Assembly: GCA_023473405.1 (NCBI GenBank)
Contig: JAMCZD010000444.1
Coordinates: 1-20,354, forward strand
Length of the DNA: 20,354 nt
DNA from: Candidatus Omnitrophota bacterium
GTDB lineage: Bacteria; Verrucomicrobiota; Verrucomicrobiia; Limisphaerales; UBA1319
Direction of reading: 5' to 3'
Position 1 is the first letter of the stretch; each line of letters starts with the position of its first letter. The notes under the pieces are model-generated. The model saw only the letters and a program-made list of their open reading frames with translations. It had not been told where the DNA came from and ran no database searches. The translations under genes were made by a program, and so were the position numbers. This document shows positions 13,510-20,354 of this stretch, piece after piece.

Positions 13510-14157
13510 TCAAGGGCACTTTACTTGCAGGCCGTCGCGGGTGGCGAAGCGCGCGATAACGCCTCCATCTCCGGCGTGACTGTACCAACTCGAGCTTGCC
13601 AACGGCGCATGCGGGTCCTGGCTGCGGGCGCTATCGGGGCGCGGCGCGAGGCTCCAAACCACCCAGCGGACCGGCGCCTCTTTTGGGCTCGAGTACCATT
13701 GCCCATTCGTGCTCGAACAGAGCGGGAAGTCAGATGGGACCCACAACTTGAACGTGCCCCCGGGCGACCCATTTAGCAGGTATGGCCCCGGCGCGGCATA
13801 TTTGTAGGTATGGTTGGGATTGAACAGGTCGGCCATGTTGACAGCCATGCCGGGTTGATCGCCGCCGGGCAGGTAGTGCTGCTCGGCCAGCTCGACCGGG
13901 AATTGGCACCAGTGCTCGGCGAGGTCGGTGTTGCAATTGGCGCGCACAGGAGGCAGTTGGCCGTCGTGGTCATCGGCATACATTTCCAGCGCCAAACCCA
14001 GCCCGTAGAGCTCGGCGTGAACCCTGGCTACCTTGGCCTTCTCCTTGGCGCGTGCCAGGGCGGGCAGCAAAAGCCCGGCGAGTATTGCCAGGATTCCTAT
14101 CGCCACCAGCAGCTCGACCAGGGTGAACCCGGAGTCATGGTTCCGCGAAGTGCGCAT
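13510..14157 (-). CDS. Type II secretion/pseudopilin-like protein (prepilin N-terminal methylation)
   Basis: A 215-residue pseudopilin. The N-terminus MRTSRNHDSGFTLVELLVAIGILAILAGLLLPALARAKEK is the class III signal: the prepilin peptidase cuts after Gly10, Phe11 becomes N-methylated, and Glu at +5 is conserved. A hydrophobic helix (about 11-33) is followed by a helical stem and a C-terminal globular domain ('MYADDHDGQLPP', 'WSLAPRPDSARSQDP', 'HAGDGGVIARFATRDGLQVKC') typical of the large pseudopilin sets of Verrucomicrobiota and Planctomycetota. The ATG at 14157 is preferred to one at 14238, which would precede the signal by 27 unlikely residues. It lies 10 bases downstream of the secreted protein gene and is probably co-transcribed. 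Whether it joins a type II secretion system is unknown. Confidence 0.85.
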   Translation of the reverse strand: MRTSRNHDSGFTLVELLVAIGILAILAGLLLPALARAKEKAKVARVHAELYGLGLALEMYADDHDGQLPPVRANCNTDLAEHWCQFPVELAEQHYLPGGDQPGMAVNMADLFNPNHTYKYAAPGPYLLNGSPGGTFKLWVPSDFPLCSSTNGQWYSSPKEAPVRWVVWSLAPRPDSARSQDPHAPLASSSWYSHAGDGGVIARFATRDGLQVKCP

Positions 14158-14167
14158 GGCGTAAGAG

Positions 14168-15316
14168 TCAATCTGTCTTTCGAAGGCGATAGAACCGCTC
14201 GGGGGGCGAGGGAGAAACCAACACCGTGTTGCTGCCATCGATCAGGACCGGCGTGTTGGTGACCGGGAACCAATTCGTCGCGTTGAGATCGGTTTGATAC
14301 TCGAGCTGGTAAGCCACGCCGTCGGCTGGCCAGGAAACGGTGACCTTGAGCGCAATGCCGATCGAGGGTGGTTCCCGCGGTATGACCTGCTGCACGAATA
14401 GCTCGTAACCGTTCGTGCCCTGGAGACCCGAGCCGGACTCCTGGGTGAAAATGCCGACGGCATCGAACCGTTTCACCGGGGCCGGTCCCAGGCTGTATCG
14501 CGGCGTGCGGAGCGTGAAGCAGCGTCCGGCGCCATCGGTCACGACACATTTGCGATCGTCCCATCGCGCCGCCGGATTCCAACCGTTGGTCGTTTCCAGG
14601 GTGAGGTTATTGATGCGGACGCGCATTCCTTGAAAATGTTCGCCGCCCGAGGCTCGAGTGGGATCGAAGATATCTTCGGAGGTGTCGGGGTTGCCGTCGT
14701 CGATCCGCATGACATCGGCGAGGGTGATCGTCTCCGGAGCCGGCAGCCCATAGTTGGACGTAACCAGCGAAATCTCGAAATTCTTCGCCGGATCGATGTC
14801 GTGTCCTTCGTTGATATTGCGTTTGCCCCCGTAGAAAAGGGCCTGCCGGGCTGTGACCTGGATGAGGTCGCCGGCGCGGAACTTGTGCCCTGTGGACGGA
14901 TCAGAGTTCAACCGGTTGATCTCGGCCACCCAGGCATCGTTTGGGTAGCTGAATAGATCATCGTGAGGTGGAACAATATTGGCGTAGTTCTGGCCCATCC
15001 AGCACGTGGTGCCGCCGCGGTCGCCCGGCGCAACGGCTTGAATCGCAATCTGCCATTCGCCGCCCATCATCCCCGCGTTCAGCCCGTTGTTCCAGGGAAT
15101 GAAATCCGGCGTGGAATCGAGCATCTCATCCGGGTCGCATAGCAGAACCCCGGTAAGTGTGATGGGGAAGTTGCCGTTCCAGGCGCTCGTGCCCGTGTCG
15201 GTAACGGCTTGAAGGCCGGCGTGGGTTTCCGGTGTTCCGGCGGCAGTGACCGCGAAGGTTCCGGTCGCGGCCAGGAACCCCAGGACCGCCCGTGTTATCA
15301 GATGGTTCAAATGCAT
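14168..15316 (-). CDS. Secreted OB-fold-like protein with verrucomicrobial C-terminal domain
   Basis: A 382-residue exported protein. Residues 1-25 (HLNHLITRAVLGFLAATGTFAVTAAG) form a signal peptide. The centre has repeated beta-rich segments, 'FRAGDLIQVTARQALFYGGKRNINEGHD' and 'FQGMRVRINNLTLETTNGWNPAARWDDRKCVVTDGAGRCFTLRT', whose pattern resembles the OB-fold nucleic-acid-binding domain of YhcR-type secreted proteins. That is a resemblance, not a proven assignment. The C-terminus 'YQLEYQTDLNATNWFPVTNTPVLIDGSNTVLVSPSPPERFYRLRK' matches a short beta domain found at the ends of many verrucomicrobial secreted proteins, possibly for surface sorting. No PEP-CTERM anchor is seen. It leads a two-gene unit with the pseudopilin and starts next to a promoter with a palindromic operator. 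Confidence 0.7.
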   Translation of the reverse strand: MHLNHLITRAVLGFLAATGTFAVTAAGTPETHAGLQAVTDTGTSAWNGNFPITLTGVLLCDPDEMLDSTPDFIPWNNGLNAGMMGGEWQIAIQAVAPGDRGGTTCWMGQNYANIVPPHDDLFSYPNDAWVAEINRLNSDPSTGHKFRAGDLIQVTARQALFYGGKRNINEGHDIDPAKNFEISLVTSNYGLPAPETITLADVMRIDDGNPDTSEDIFDPTRASGGEHFQGMRVRINNLTLETTNGWNPAARWDDRKCVVTDGAGRCFTLRTPRYSLGPAPVKRFDAVGIFTQESGSGLQGTNGYELFVQQVIPREPPSIGIALKVTVSWPADGVAYQLEYQTDLNATNWFPVTNTPVLIDGSNTVLVSPSPPERFYRLRKTD

Positions 15317-15352
15317 AGTGTGCGCATCGGTGTTTACGTTTTCAACTCGTTG

Positions 15353-15412
15353 ACGGCGTTATCGCCGTTGTCACGCCGGGTGATAGGCTTGACTCACACC
15401 GGCGATAGGTGT
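15353..15412. repeat. Cluster of inverted repeats in divergent spacer
   Basis: ACGGCG (15353-15358) and CGCCGT (15363-15368) form a perfect stem with a 4-base loop. Close by, ACACC (15396-15400) pairs with GGTGT (15408-15412), and TCAC/GTGA flank GCCGG near 15371-15383. These lie in the leader of the minus-strand secreted protein gene and upstream of the FmdE-like gene. They could form mRNA structures or protein-binding sites. No T-tract follows, so terminators are unlikely. Confidence 0.45.
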
Positions 15413-15424
15413 TACGACTTGCCT

Positions 15425-15453
15425 ATTATATAACACCACTCGATGAGTGTTAC
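15425..15453 (-). promoter_or_regulatory. Minus-strand promoter with palindromic operator in the spacer
   Basis: On the minus strand there is GTAACA (15453-15448, 4 of 6 of the -35 consensus), a 17-base spacer and a perfect TATAAT (15430-15425). The palindrome TAACAC-10-GTGTTA (15431-15436 and 15447-15452) fills the spacer and overlaps the -35 box, exactly where a repressor would block polymerase. A third GTGTTA half-site is at 15409-15414. The promoter points towards the secreted protein/pseudopilin unit; the FmdE-like gene starts 17 bases away on the other side and could share control. Confidence 0.6.
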
Positions 15454-15469
15454 GCAATAATCAAATCGT

Positions 15470-16138
15470 ATGAACACAAAAAATGTTAGGTCGGCGGAAT
15501 CAAGTTCCTCTTCGAGCCGGTCCGCAATTCGGAAGGCGTCCCGGCTGTTACTCGTGTGCGGCTCAGCCTGGCTAACCACCCCTGTCCTGGCTCACGAGGA
15601 CAGTCCCATCCAAACCCGGGCCTCAGCCCCCGCGGCGGCGGGAGCCATCCCTTCATCGCCCATTGTGCAATCCAAACCGGGCGACAATGCCTGGAACATG
15701 GGACGTCCGTCCGAAGATTGGTGGGGCGAGATCAGGCGCGAGCACGGGCATGTGGGCCCATGGAACGTTCTGGGCTGGCGGATTGGTCAGGCCGCGTTGC
15801 GCGAATTCAAGACGCGGTGGGGCCGGCACGAGCTCGACATTATATGTTACGTGCCACTACAGACTCCATTTACATGCCTGGTGGACGGGGTCGCGGTGGG
15901 CGCGGGCAACAGCCTTGGCCGTCTCGATCTTCGGTTGTCCGAGGTCTTCACCTCCGCGCAATCATGTGTTGCCGTGCGGCGCAAGGACGGCAAGGGCGAG
16001 GTGCTTGAATTTCGTCCGCAGCCAAATTACTTGAAATCGATCATCAACCAGCCCGTGGAAAAGTTGGAATCCCTCTCGCGCGCGTGCAGCCAAATGCCGG
16101 ACCAGGAGCTCTTTGTTATCCGGCGGTACTCGCCGTAG
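15470..16138 (+). CDS. Exported FmdE-domain protein (formylmethanofuran dehydrogenase subunit E-like)
   Basis: A 222-residue protein with an N-terminal export signal (hydrophobic 'RLLLVCGSAWLTTPVLA', likely cleavage near residue 41) and an Ala/Pro/Ser-rich linker. The FmdE-like domain spans about 85-200: 'HGHVGPWNVLGWRIGQAAL' (HGH 92-94), then 'PFTCLVDGVAVGAGNSLGRLDLRL' (Cys136, Asp139, Gly140), which matches the family's 'C-DGiq-GtTlGkgnL' part. In typical FmdE the first motif is HGHxCPG and includes a cysteine; here Val-Gly-Pro replaces it, so one metal ligand is missing. FmdE domains bind zinc, and most bacterial copies have no methanogenesis role. No formylmethanofuran gene is near. It is divergent from the secreted protein gene and convergent with the HEAT gene (20 bases apart). 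Confidence 0.7.
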   Translation: MNTKNVRSAESSSSSSRSAIRKASRLLLVCGSAWLTTPVLAHEDSPIQTRASAPAAAGAIPSSPIVQSKPGDNAWNMGRPSEDWWGEIRREHGHVGPWNVLGWRIGQAALREFKTRWGRHELDIICYVPLQTPFTCLVDGVAVGAGNSLGRLDLRLSEVFTSAQSCVAVRRKDGKGEVLEFRPQPNYLKSIINQPVEKLESLSRACSQMPDQELFVIRRYSP

Positions 16139-16158
16139 CGGGATGGTGAAAACCTCCG

Positions 16159-16938
16159 TCAGTCCTTTCCAGCCACCCGATCGAGCCCGAGCCGGGCAGC
16201 AAGCTGGACAAGTTTTGGCTTACTGGGATCAGTCATGGCGTGATAGATTTCCTCGGCTTCGGCGTTTTTACCCTTATTCAGCAACTGCTCGGCGCACACC
16301 AAGCAGGCGTCGTCCAGCACCGATCGCGACGCGGGTGTTTTCGGATCGAACTCCCGCAATCGGCGCGCCGACTCCGGGGTGCCGATGTCGCCCAACGCCG
16401 CTACCGCTGCATGGACCACCTGCGGATCGGCATCTGACAGAAGCGCCGTAAGCGCGGAAATGCATTGGGTATCCCGGCGGCTTCCGAGGGACTGAATCAC
16501 GCCCAGTCTCGGCAGGCCGCTGAGGCGGGACAAGGCATCACGAAGCGCGGCGACTGCTTCCGGGCAGGGCATCGATTCCAAGGCATTGCGTGCCGAGTAA
16601 GCAAGGTCCGAATCGACCAACAACGCCGCTAGCGCGGGCACCGATCGAGAGGAGCCGATCAGGCTGAGTTTGAGGCAGATGTATTCCTTGGCCGGAACAG
16701 GTGCATGGGTGCCGAGGAGAACGGCCAACCGGTCGGCCAACTGACCTTGTGCCGCGGCATTGCCCAGGGAGGCGCGGACTGCCTCGTCAATGGGCATCAG
16801 GATCCCGCGACTGGCACCATAATCGTAACTCTTCAGAATCTCGAAGGCGCGGTCCAACGCGGCTTCTTGGTCTGCCGCCCGGCTTGAAGGATTAACCGAT
16901 ACCGACGCGCCTGCCAATGCAACAGTGTTCTTATTCAT
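16159..16938 (-). CDS. HEAT-repeat protein of PVC type
   Basis: A 259-residue all-helical protein. HEAT-type repeats are visible in 'KEYICLKLSLIGSSRSVPALAALLVDSDLAYSARNALESMPCPEAVAALRDALSRLSGLPRLGVIQSLGSRRDTQCISALTALLSDADPQVVHAAVAALGDIGTPESARRL'-like order, from about residue 80 to 200, each pairing two helices with conserved Pro-Ala-Leu and Ala-Leu positions. This family is common in Verrucomicrobiota and Planctomycetota near ThuA-type sugar genes, either alone or fused to larger proteins. It is likely a protein-protein scaffold; no catalytic residues are seen. The N-terminus (NKNTVALAGASVSVNPSSRAADQEA) lacks a convincing signal peptide. It lies 39 bases downstream of the ThuA fusion gene and is probably the last gene of that operon. 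Confidence 0.8.
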   Translation of the reverse strand: MNKNTVALAGASVSVNPSSRAADQEAALDRAFEILKSYDYGASRGILMPIDEAVRASLGNAAAQGQLADRLAVLLGTHAPVPAKEYICLKLSLIGSSRSVPALAALLVDSDLAYSARNALESMPCPEAVAALRDALSRLSGLPRLGVIQSLGSRRDTQCISALTALLSDADPQVVHAAVAALGDIGTPESARRLREFDPKTPASRSVLDDACLVCAEQLLNKGKNAEAEEIYHAMTDPSKPKLVQLAARLGLDRVAGKD

Positions 16939-16977
16939 TTTAATCTCGTATCAGGTCATCAATGGTGTAACGGCGGT

Positions 16978-18813
16978 TCATTTTGCCAGGTCGAGGCTGA
17001 GGTTATTGAAAAATTCGACGCAACGCTCGATCTCCGGCATCGACTCCAACCAGTTGTAGGAATACTCGATGCCGAACATGGATGGTTTAATGCCGAGCCG
17101 GTCGAGTTCTTCGATAAATTTGGCCGTGTCCCCCACCCCGGCGCCCCAAGGCACATCGTGGCCTTCCGAGCTCAACTCATTGAGGTCGTGCATCTGGACG
17201 GTGATCAACCGGTCCTTGAGCAATCGCACGGCGGCGATGGGATCGATTCCCGAACGCAACCAGTAACCCAGATCGGCGCCGGCTCCTATCAATCGGCTGC
17301 GGCCCCGGCAGACCTCCAAAACGCCCTCTGGTCTCCAGTATCGCGGCGAAGACTTGCGGTCATGATTGTGGATGGCCAATTCGATATGGTAGGCGTCGCA
17401 AAACCTCTCGATAGTGTCCAGCGCCTCGGGCGCCGGCTCGGAAATAAAGGTCTCGATCCCCATTTTGCGCCCGAACTCGAAAACCTTGCGGCAGCCCGCC
17501 TCATCACCGGGTATCTCCTGAATGTAATAGGTAATCAGGCGCAAACCGGCTGAATCGAGTTTTAATCGGACCTGTTTCAGTTCATCGTCGGAAAGCCGCG
17601 GATCGAAGTTCTTGGGGATTTCCTCACTTACCCTTTGGAAGCTCAACCCGCCGATATAGGAAAGGCCGAGCCGGGAGGTCTTCTCGATGGCCTCGAAAAA
17701 CGTGAACCTGTGGAAGGTGTAGGCCTCGATCCCGAGCCGCCAGCCGAGTCTTTCCTGGGTTCGAGTGGCGGGCGTCAACCGATTGCTCGGGGTGGTTGGG
17801 ACCTCAAGATCGCCCAGGACAAACTGGATTGCCCCCAGGTAAAACCGCAGCATCTTCGGATCCCAAAACACGTAGGGATTGTGCGCAATCGTGCAGTAGA
17901 AAACCCGGCCTCGACCGTAATTCCGCACCCACGCCAAGGCATAATCGTTGTCCGCTCGGAGGCAATCTCCCAGGGATTGGCCGCGGTTTGCGTCGGTCTT
18001 GTCCGTATCGATACTGAACAAGACGCGAACCCGGTCCCGCGAATACGGCTCATGGACACGAAAGAACTCGTCGCGGTATTCAAAACCTTGGCTGCCGAAC
18101 ACCTGGTTCAGCGGGTTTTCGGGATCATCGATCTTGATAAAAACGTGCTCGTCGCTGTCCTTATGGTTGGCGCCGCGCGCCCCGAGCATGGCCCCAAACT
18201 CGGGCCAGTCCTCGACTGCGCCCGGCCACCGGGTAAAGGCCACGGAAGCGCCATGAACACCCATCAATCCCCCGCCTCCACAGACAAACTCGACCAGGCT
18301 CTGCCGCAGCTCGGGATCGGTGAAAAGGTTGCCCACGGTGTTGTTGAAAAAGACGGCGTCGAATTGCCTCAGGCTCCCGCGTTTGAACACAGCCGGGTCG
18401 CGGCTGACGACCGTCTCGAAGGCGCCGGTCTTCCTTCCCATCAACGCAAAGGCCTGTTCAGCATATGCAGCCGATGGATGTCCACCATAACCGACGTTCA
18501 GATCAAAGATTAAAAGCTTGCGGGGCGCGCGCGGTCGAACGATGGCCTTTGCCGGAATCGCTTGTTCAATCTTGAGACGATCATCCGGGTTATTGACAAA
18601 AGGTTCAATGGGAGAACTTGCGGCGGTATCATCCGGACGACCGGCGGCATGCGCGGGCCATGATACCAGCCAGCAAAACGCCAGATAAAACAAAATAATT
18701 ACCTGGCTTTTGGGTGGCATTTGGATTTTAATCGCTTTTGCCATGGAATCTTTGGGGCGTCCCAAAGCCGGCTGGTTTACTGGCTTGGCGTTCTTGTTCA
18801 TTTCGTTGCTCAT
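16978..18813 (-). CDS. ThuA domain - sugar phosphate isomerase/epimerase (TIM barrel) fusion, exported
   Basis: A 611-residue two-domain protein. Residues about 95-325 form a ThuA-like, class I glutamine amidotransferase-type domain ('KLLIFDLNVGYGGHPS', 'GGGGLMGVHGASVAF', 'YGRGRVFYCTIAHNPYVFWDPKMLRFYLGAIQFVLGD'). Residues about 340-605 form an AP-endonuclease-2/xylose-isomerase-like barrel ('WRLGIEAYTFHRFTFFEAIEKTSRLGLSYIGG', 'ELAIHNHDRKSS', 'GAGADLGYWLRSGIDP', 'ITVQMHDLN', 'FGIEYSYNW'), with His, Asp and Glu placed to bind a metal. A signal peptide (PPKSQVIILFYLAFCWLVSWPAHAA) starts only at residue 32. The true start may therefore be ATG 18720, although the 18813 ATG has AAGG three bases before it and lies 25 bases after the upstream gene. 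Both domains occur in sugar metabolism; the substrate is unknown. Confidence 0.82.
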   Translation of the reverse strand: MSNEMNKNAKPVNQPALGRPKDSMAKAIKIQMPPKSQVIILFYLAFCWLVSWPAHAAGRPDDTAASSPIEPFVNNPDDRLKIEQAIPAKAIVRPRAPRKLLIFDLNVGYGGHPSAAYAEQAFALMGRKTGAFETVVSRDPAVFKRGSLRQFDAVFFNNTVGNLFTDPELRQSLVEFVCGGGGLMGVHGASVAFTRWPGAVEDWPEFGAMLGARGANHKDSDEHVFIKIDDPENPLNQVFGSQGFEYRDEFFRVHEPYSRDRVRVLFSIDTDKTDANRGQSLGDCLRADNDYALAWVRNYGRGRVFYCTIAHNPYVFWDPKMLRFYLGAIQFVLGDLEVPTTPSNRLTPATRTQERLGWRLGIEAYTFHRFTFFEAIEKTSRLGLSYIGGLSFQRVSEEIPKNFDPRLSDDELKQVRLKLDSAGLRLITYYIQEIPGDEAGCRKVFEFGRKMGIETFISEPAPEALDTIERFCDAYHIELAIHNHDRKSSPRYWRPEGVLEVCRGRSRLIGAGADLGYWLRSGIDPIAAVRLLKDRLITVQMHDLNELSSEGHDVPWGAGVGDTAKFIEELDRLGIKPSMFGIEYSYNWLESMPEIERCVEFFNNLSLDLAK

Positions 18814-18838
18814 AAGCCTTCGGTCGTTCGTCAGAGGT

Positions 18839-20173
18839 TCAAACGCGCCAAGGCGCCCGGGACGCGCGAGAGCGCAGCCGGTTGGCGGCGGCGTTTTCGA
18901 TGAATTGCTCGGCGGCAGGGTCCCATTTCAAGGAACGCCCGGTCCAGAAGACGATATTGGTGAGGTGTCCGATCGTAGCGGAGCGATGGCCGATTTCCTC
19001 GTTGGAGCTGGGAGACCGCCGCGAGTGAATACATTCGAGCCAATTGGCGTGGTGGTTGTTGGCGCCGATGTTTACCTCGCGCGTTTTCAGACCCATCTCC
19101 TTCATCAGCTCTTCGGGACCGCCCTCGATGGGGCCCCCTGTCGAGAGCGTGGTGACCCAGCCGCGTTCGCCCACAAAGATGCCGCCGAAATTGCCGGCCA
19201 ACCGTGCCGAAGCGGGGACTGCCTTATAGGTGTCCTTTACCATGCCCCAGTGGTCCACGAAGTGCAGCAGCGTTCCATTGGCATACTTGAAGGTCAAAGT
19301 TGGATACTCACCGTCATCGGGATAAACCAATTCGACCGGACCGCTGTTTTCCATGCCCAAGGCGTATTGGATAATATCTGCCGCATGCGACAAAAACCAA
19401 GTCGACGAAGTAACGCCAAAGGCGTCACAGAAGGACCATGGTACCACGCCAGGCGACGGGTTGGTATGGTAGGCGTGATTGTAAGGGTGCCACGGCGCCG
19501 GACCCACCCATAGGTTCCAGTCCAGACCCTCGGGCACCGGCTCCGCCGGGAGCGGGAAGTCGAGCGGAACATAAGAGCGTCCGCAAATATCAGCGCTCAT
19601 TACCTTTGCATAAGGCTTGAAACGGTCCGACCGAATCCAACCCGACAAATTATTGAGCAAGGTGAATACCGTCTTAACCTGGCCCAAGCCGCCGTTGCGG
19701 ACGAACTGGCAAACCTGGCGGATCGTGGGTATGGAGCGATACTGCGTCCCCGTTTGGAAGACGCGTCCGTATCGGCGCACCGTTTCGACAACCCGGCGGC
19801 TCTCCTCGATGGTAACTGAGATCGGCTTCTCGCAGTAGATGTCCTTGCCCGCTTTGGCGGCGTCGATGGATTGAAGCGAATGCCAATGGTCCGGCGTGGC
19901 AATGACCACGGCGTCGATGTCCGGTCGAGCCAGCACCTCGCGGTAATCATTATAGGCCGCGCAACCGTGATAGCTGCCGCTCGAACGCTCGGCGGCGTAC
20001 ATGCCGTTGACCGTCTCCTGGGCATTTTCCCGGCGCACCCGGTCCACGTCGCACACGGCCAACACCCTGAAACCCGGATCACCCGCCACGCGCCGCACGT
20101 GGCCGGACCCCATGGCGCCGATCCCGATGATTCCCACTGTGATTCGCTTACTCGGCGGAACGCCTTGGTCCAC
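18839..20173 (-). CDS. Gfo/Idh/MocA-family NAD(P)-dependent sugar oxidoreductase
   Basis: A 444-residue dehydrogenase. The N-terminal Rossmann fold has GIIGIGAMGSGHV (about residues 14-26) as the dinucleotide loop and 'VLAVCDVDR' as the second strand. 'VVIATPDHWHSLQSIDAAKAGKDIYCEKPISVT' with EKP at 115-117 is the family hallmark, its Lys being catalytic. The C-terminal alpha/beta domain contains 'DWNLWVGPAPWHPYNHAYH' and 'ADIIQYALGM', characteristic of the large PVC/Bacteroidetes subgroup. Most of those carry a Tat signal; this one has none, so it should be cytoplasmic. It would oxidise or epimerise a sugar or cyclitol. The start is a GTG at 20173 (AGAAAGATGAA before it). It is the first gene of the ThuA-fusion and HEAT operon. 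Confidence 0.92.
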   Translation of the reverse strand: MDQGVPPSKRITVGIIGIGAMGSGHVRRVAGDPGFRVLAVCDVDRVRRENAQETVNGMYAAERSSGSYHGCAAYNDYREVLARPDIDAVVIATPDHWHSLQSIDAAKAGKDIYCEKPISVTIEESRRVVETVRRYGRVFQTGTQYRSIPTIRQVCQFVRNGGLGQVKTVFTLLNNLSGWIRSDRFKPYAKVMSADICGRSYVPLDFPLPAEPVPEGLDWNLWVGPAPWHPYNHAYHTNPSPGVVPWSFCDAFGVTSSTWFLSHAADIIQYALGMENSGPVELVYPDDGEYPTLTFKYANGTLLHFVDHWGMVKDTYKAVPASARLAGNFGGIFVGERGWVTTLSTGGPIEGGPEELMKEMGLKTREVNIGANNHHANWLECIHSRRSPSSNEEIGHRSATIGHLTNIVFWTGRSLKWDPAAEQFIENAAANRLRSRASRAPWRV

Positions 20174-20282
20174 TTCATCTTTCTAGGATTACGCTTCTTA
20201 TTAAAGTTCTTATGGCACTTCGATCGACAAAAGCTGAAGACCTATGTACAATATTAGTCACAACCATCAGAGCCATAGGAGC

Positions 20283-20306
20283 GAGTCGCGACTCACCTTC
20301 GAGTCG
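20283..20306. promoter_or_regulatory. Perfect 12-bp palindrome plus extra half-site upstream of the dehydrogenase operon
   Basis: GAGTCGCGACTC (20283-20294) is a perfect 12-base palindrome, and GAGTCG recurs at 20301-20306. It lies about 110 bases upstream of the GTG start of the dehydrogenase gene on the minus strand and could be a regulator operator. No coding sequence is supported in 20174-20354, and no strong promoter was found. Confidence 0.35.
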
Positions 20307-20354
20307 TTTCTGACAAATGTGATACCATGTCCAGGATAAATAGGACTCGAGCAG

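Noticed and set aside
17635..18513. Plus-strand open frame (292 codons) opposite the ThuA fusion gene
   Set aside because: No domain features; the minus-strand ThuA and isomerase domains are continuous across it.
16159..20173. Possible defence island or mobile element around the HEAT and ThuA genes
   Set aside because: No nuclease, transposase, integrase or toxin motif was found, and the domains are typical of PVC sugar operons.
1..20354. The 8-mer GACTCGAG occurs at both ends of the window (1-8 and 20344-20351)
   Set aside because: It could hint at a terminal repeat or cloning site, but the match ends after 8 bases and CTCGAG is frequent in this GC-rich sequence, so chance is the simpler reading.

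Overview
The window looks like chromosomal DNA from a soil or freshwater Verrucomicrobiota (PVC superphylum), probably Limisphaerales/Pedosphaera-like. This is inferred from gene content: a verrucomicrobial-type pseudopilin next to a secreted protein with a 'YQLEY-TDLNATNW...FYRLRK' tail, a ThuA/TIM-barrel fusion, a PVC-style HEAT protein, a Gfo/Idh/MocA dehydrogenase, UroD-like enzymes, and intergenic repeats of a kind I associate with these genomes. There is no 16S rRNA or other direct taxonomic marker. No tRNA, rRNA, transposase, CRISPR array or convincing rho-independent terminator was seen.

Layout. 1-185 (-): start of a small membrane protein that leaves the window. 186-411: divergent spacer with a long hairpin. 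412-1446 (+): RhaT-type sugar transporter. 1695-3041 (+): PAS histidine kinase. 3045-6441 (+): housekeeping cluster HIT - phoH - ybeY - DUF502 - recO; the last four genes are joined by 4-base start/stop overlaps. 6598-7716 (+): secreted TIM-barrel, glycosidase-like protein. 10784-7758 (-): nfeD - flotillin - beta-carbonic anhydrase, a likely membrane-microdomain operon. 10785-11148: spacer with a duplicated palindromic site. 11149-13414 (+): two overlapping UroD-like genes. 15316-13510 (-): secreted OB-fold-like protein and pseudopilin. 15317-15469: divergent regulatory region packed with inverted repeats. 15470-16138 (+): secreted FmdE-domain protein. 20173-16159 (-): Gfo/Idh/MocA dehydrogenase - ThuA/xylose-isomerase-like fusion - HEAT-repeat protein.

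How the parts may work together. Several genes fit carbohydrate use (RhaT-like symporter, secreted TIM-barrel protein, Gfo/Idh/MocA dehydrogenase, ThuA/isomerase fusion), as is usual for polysaccharide-degrading Verrucomicrobiota. The HIT-phoH-ybeY-DUF502-recO block is housekeeping: RNA maturation and DNA repair. The flotillin/NfeD pair is a known partnership; the carbonic anhydrase attached to it is the less usual member. I see no defence system and no clear mobile island. The more unusual signals are regulatory or repeat structures: an in-frame G-rich repeat inside the first UroD-like gene, a duplicated CCGATCGG site, and an operator-like palindrome inside a promoter spacer.
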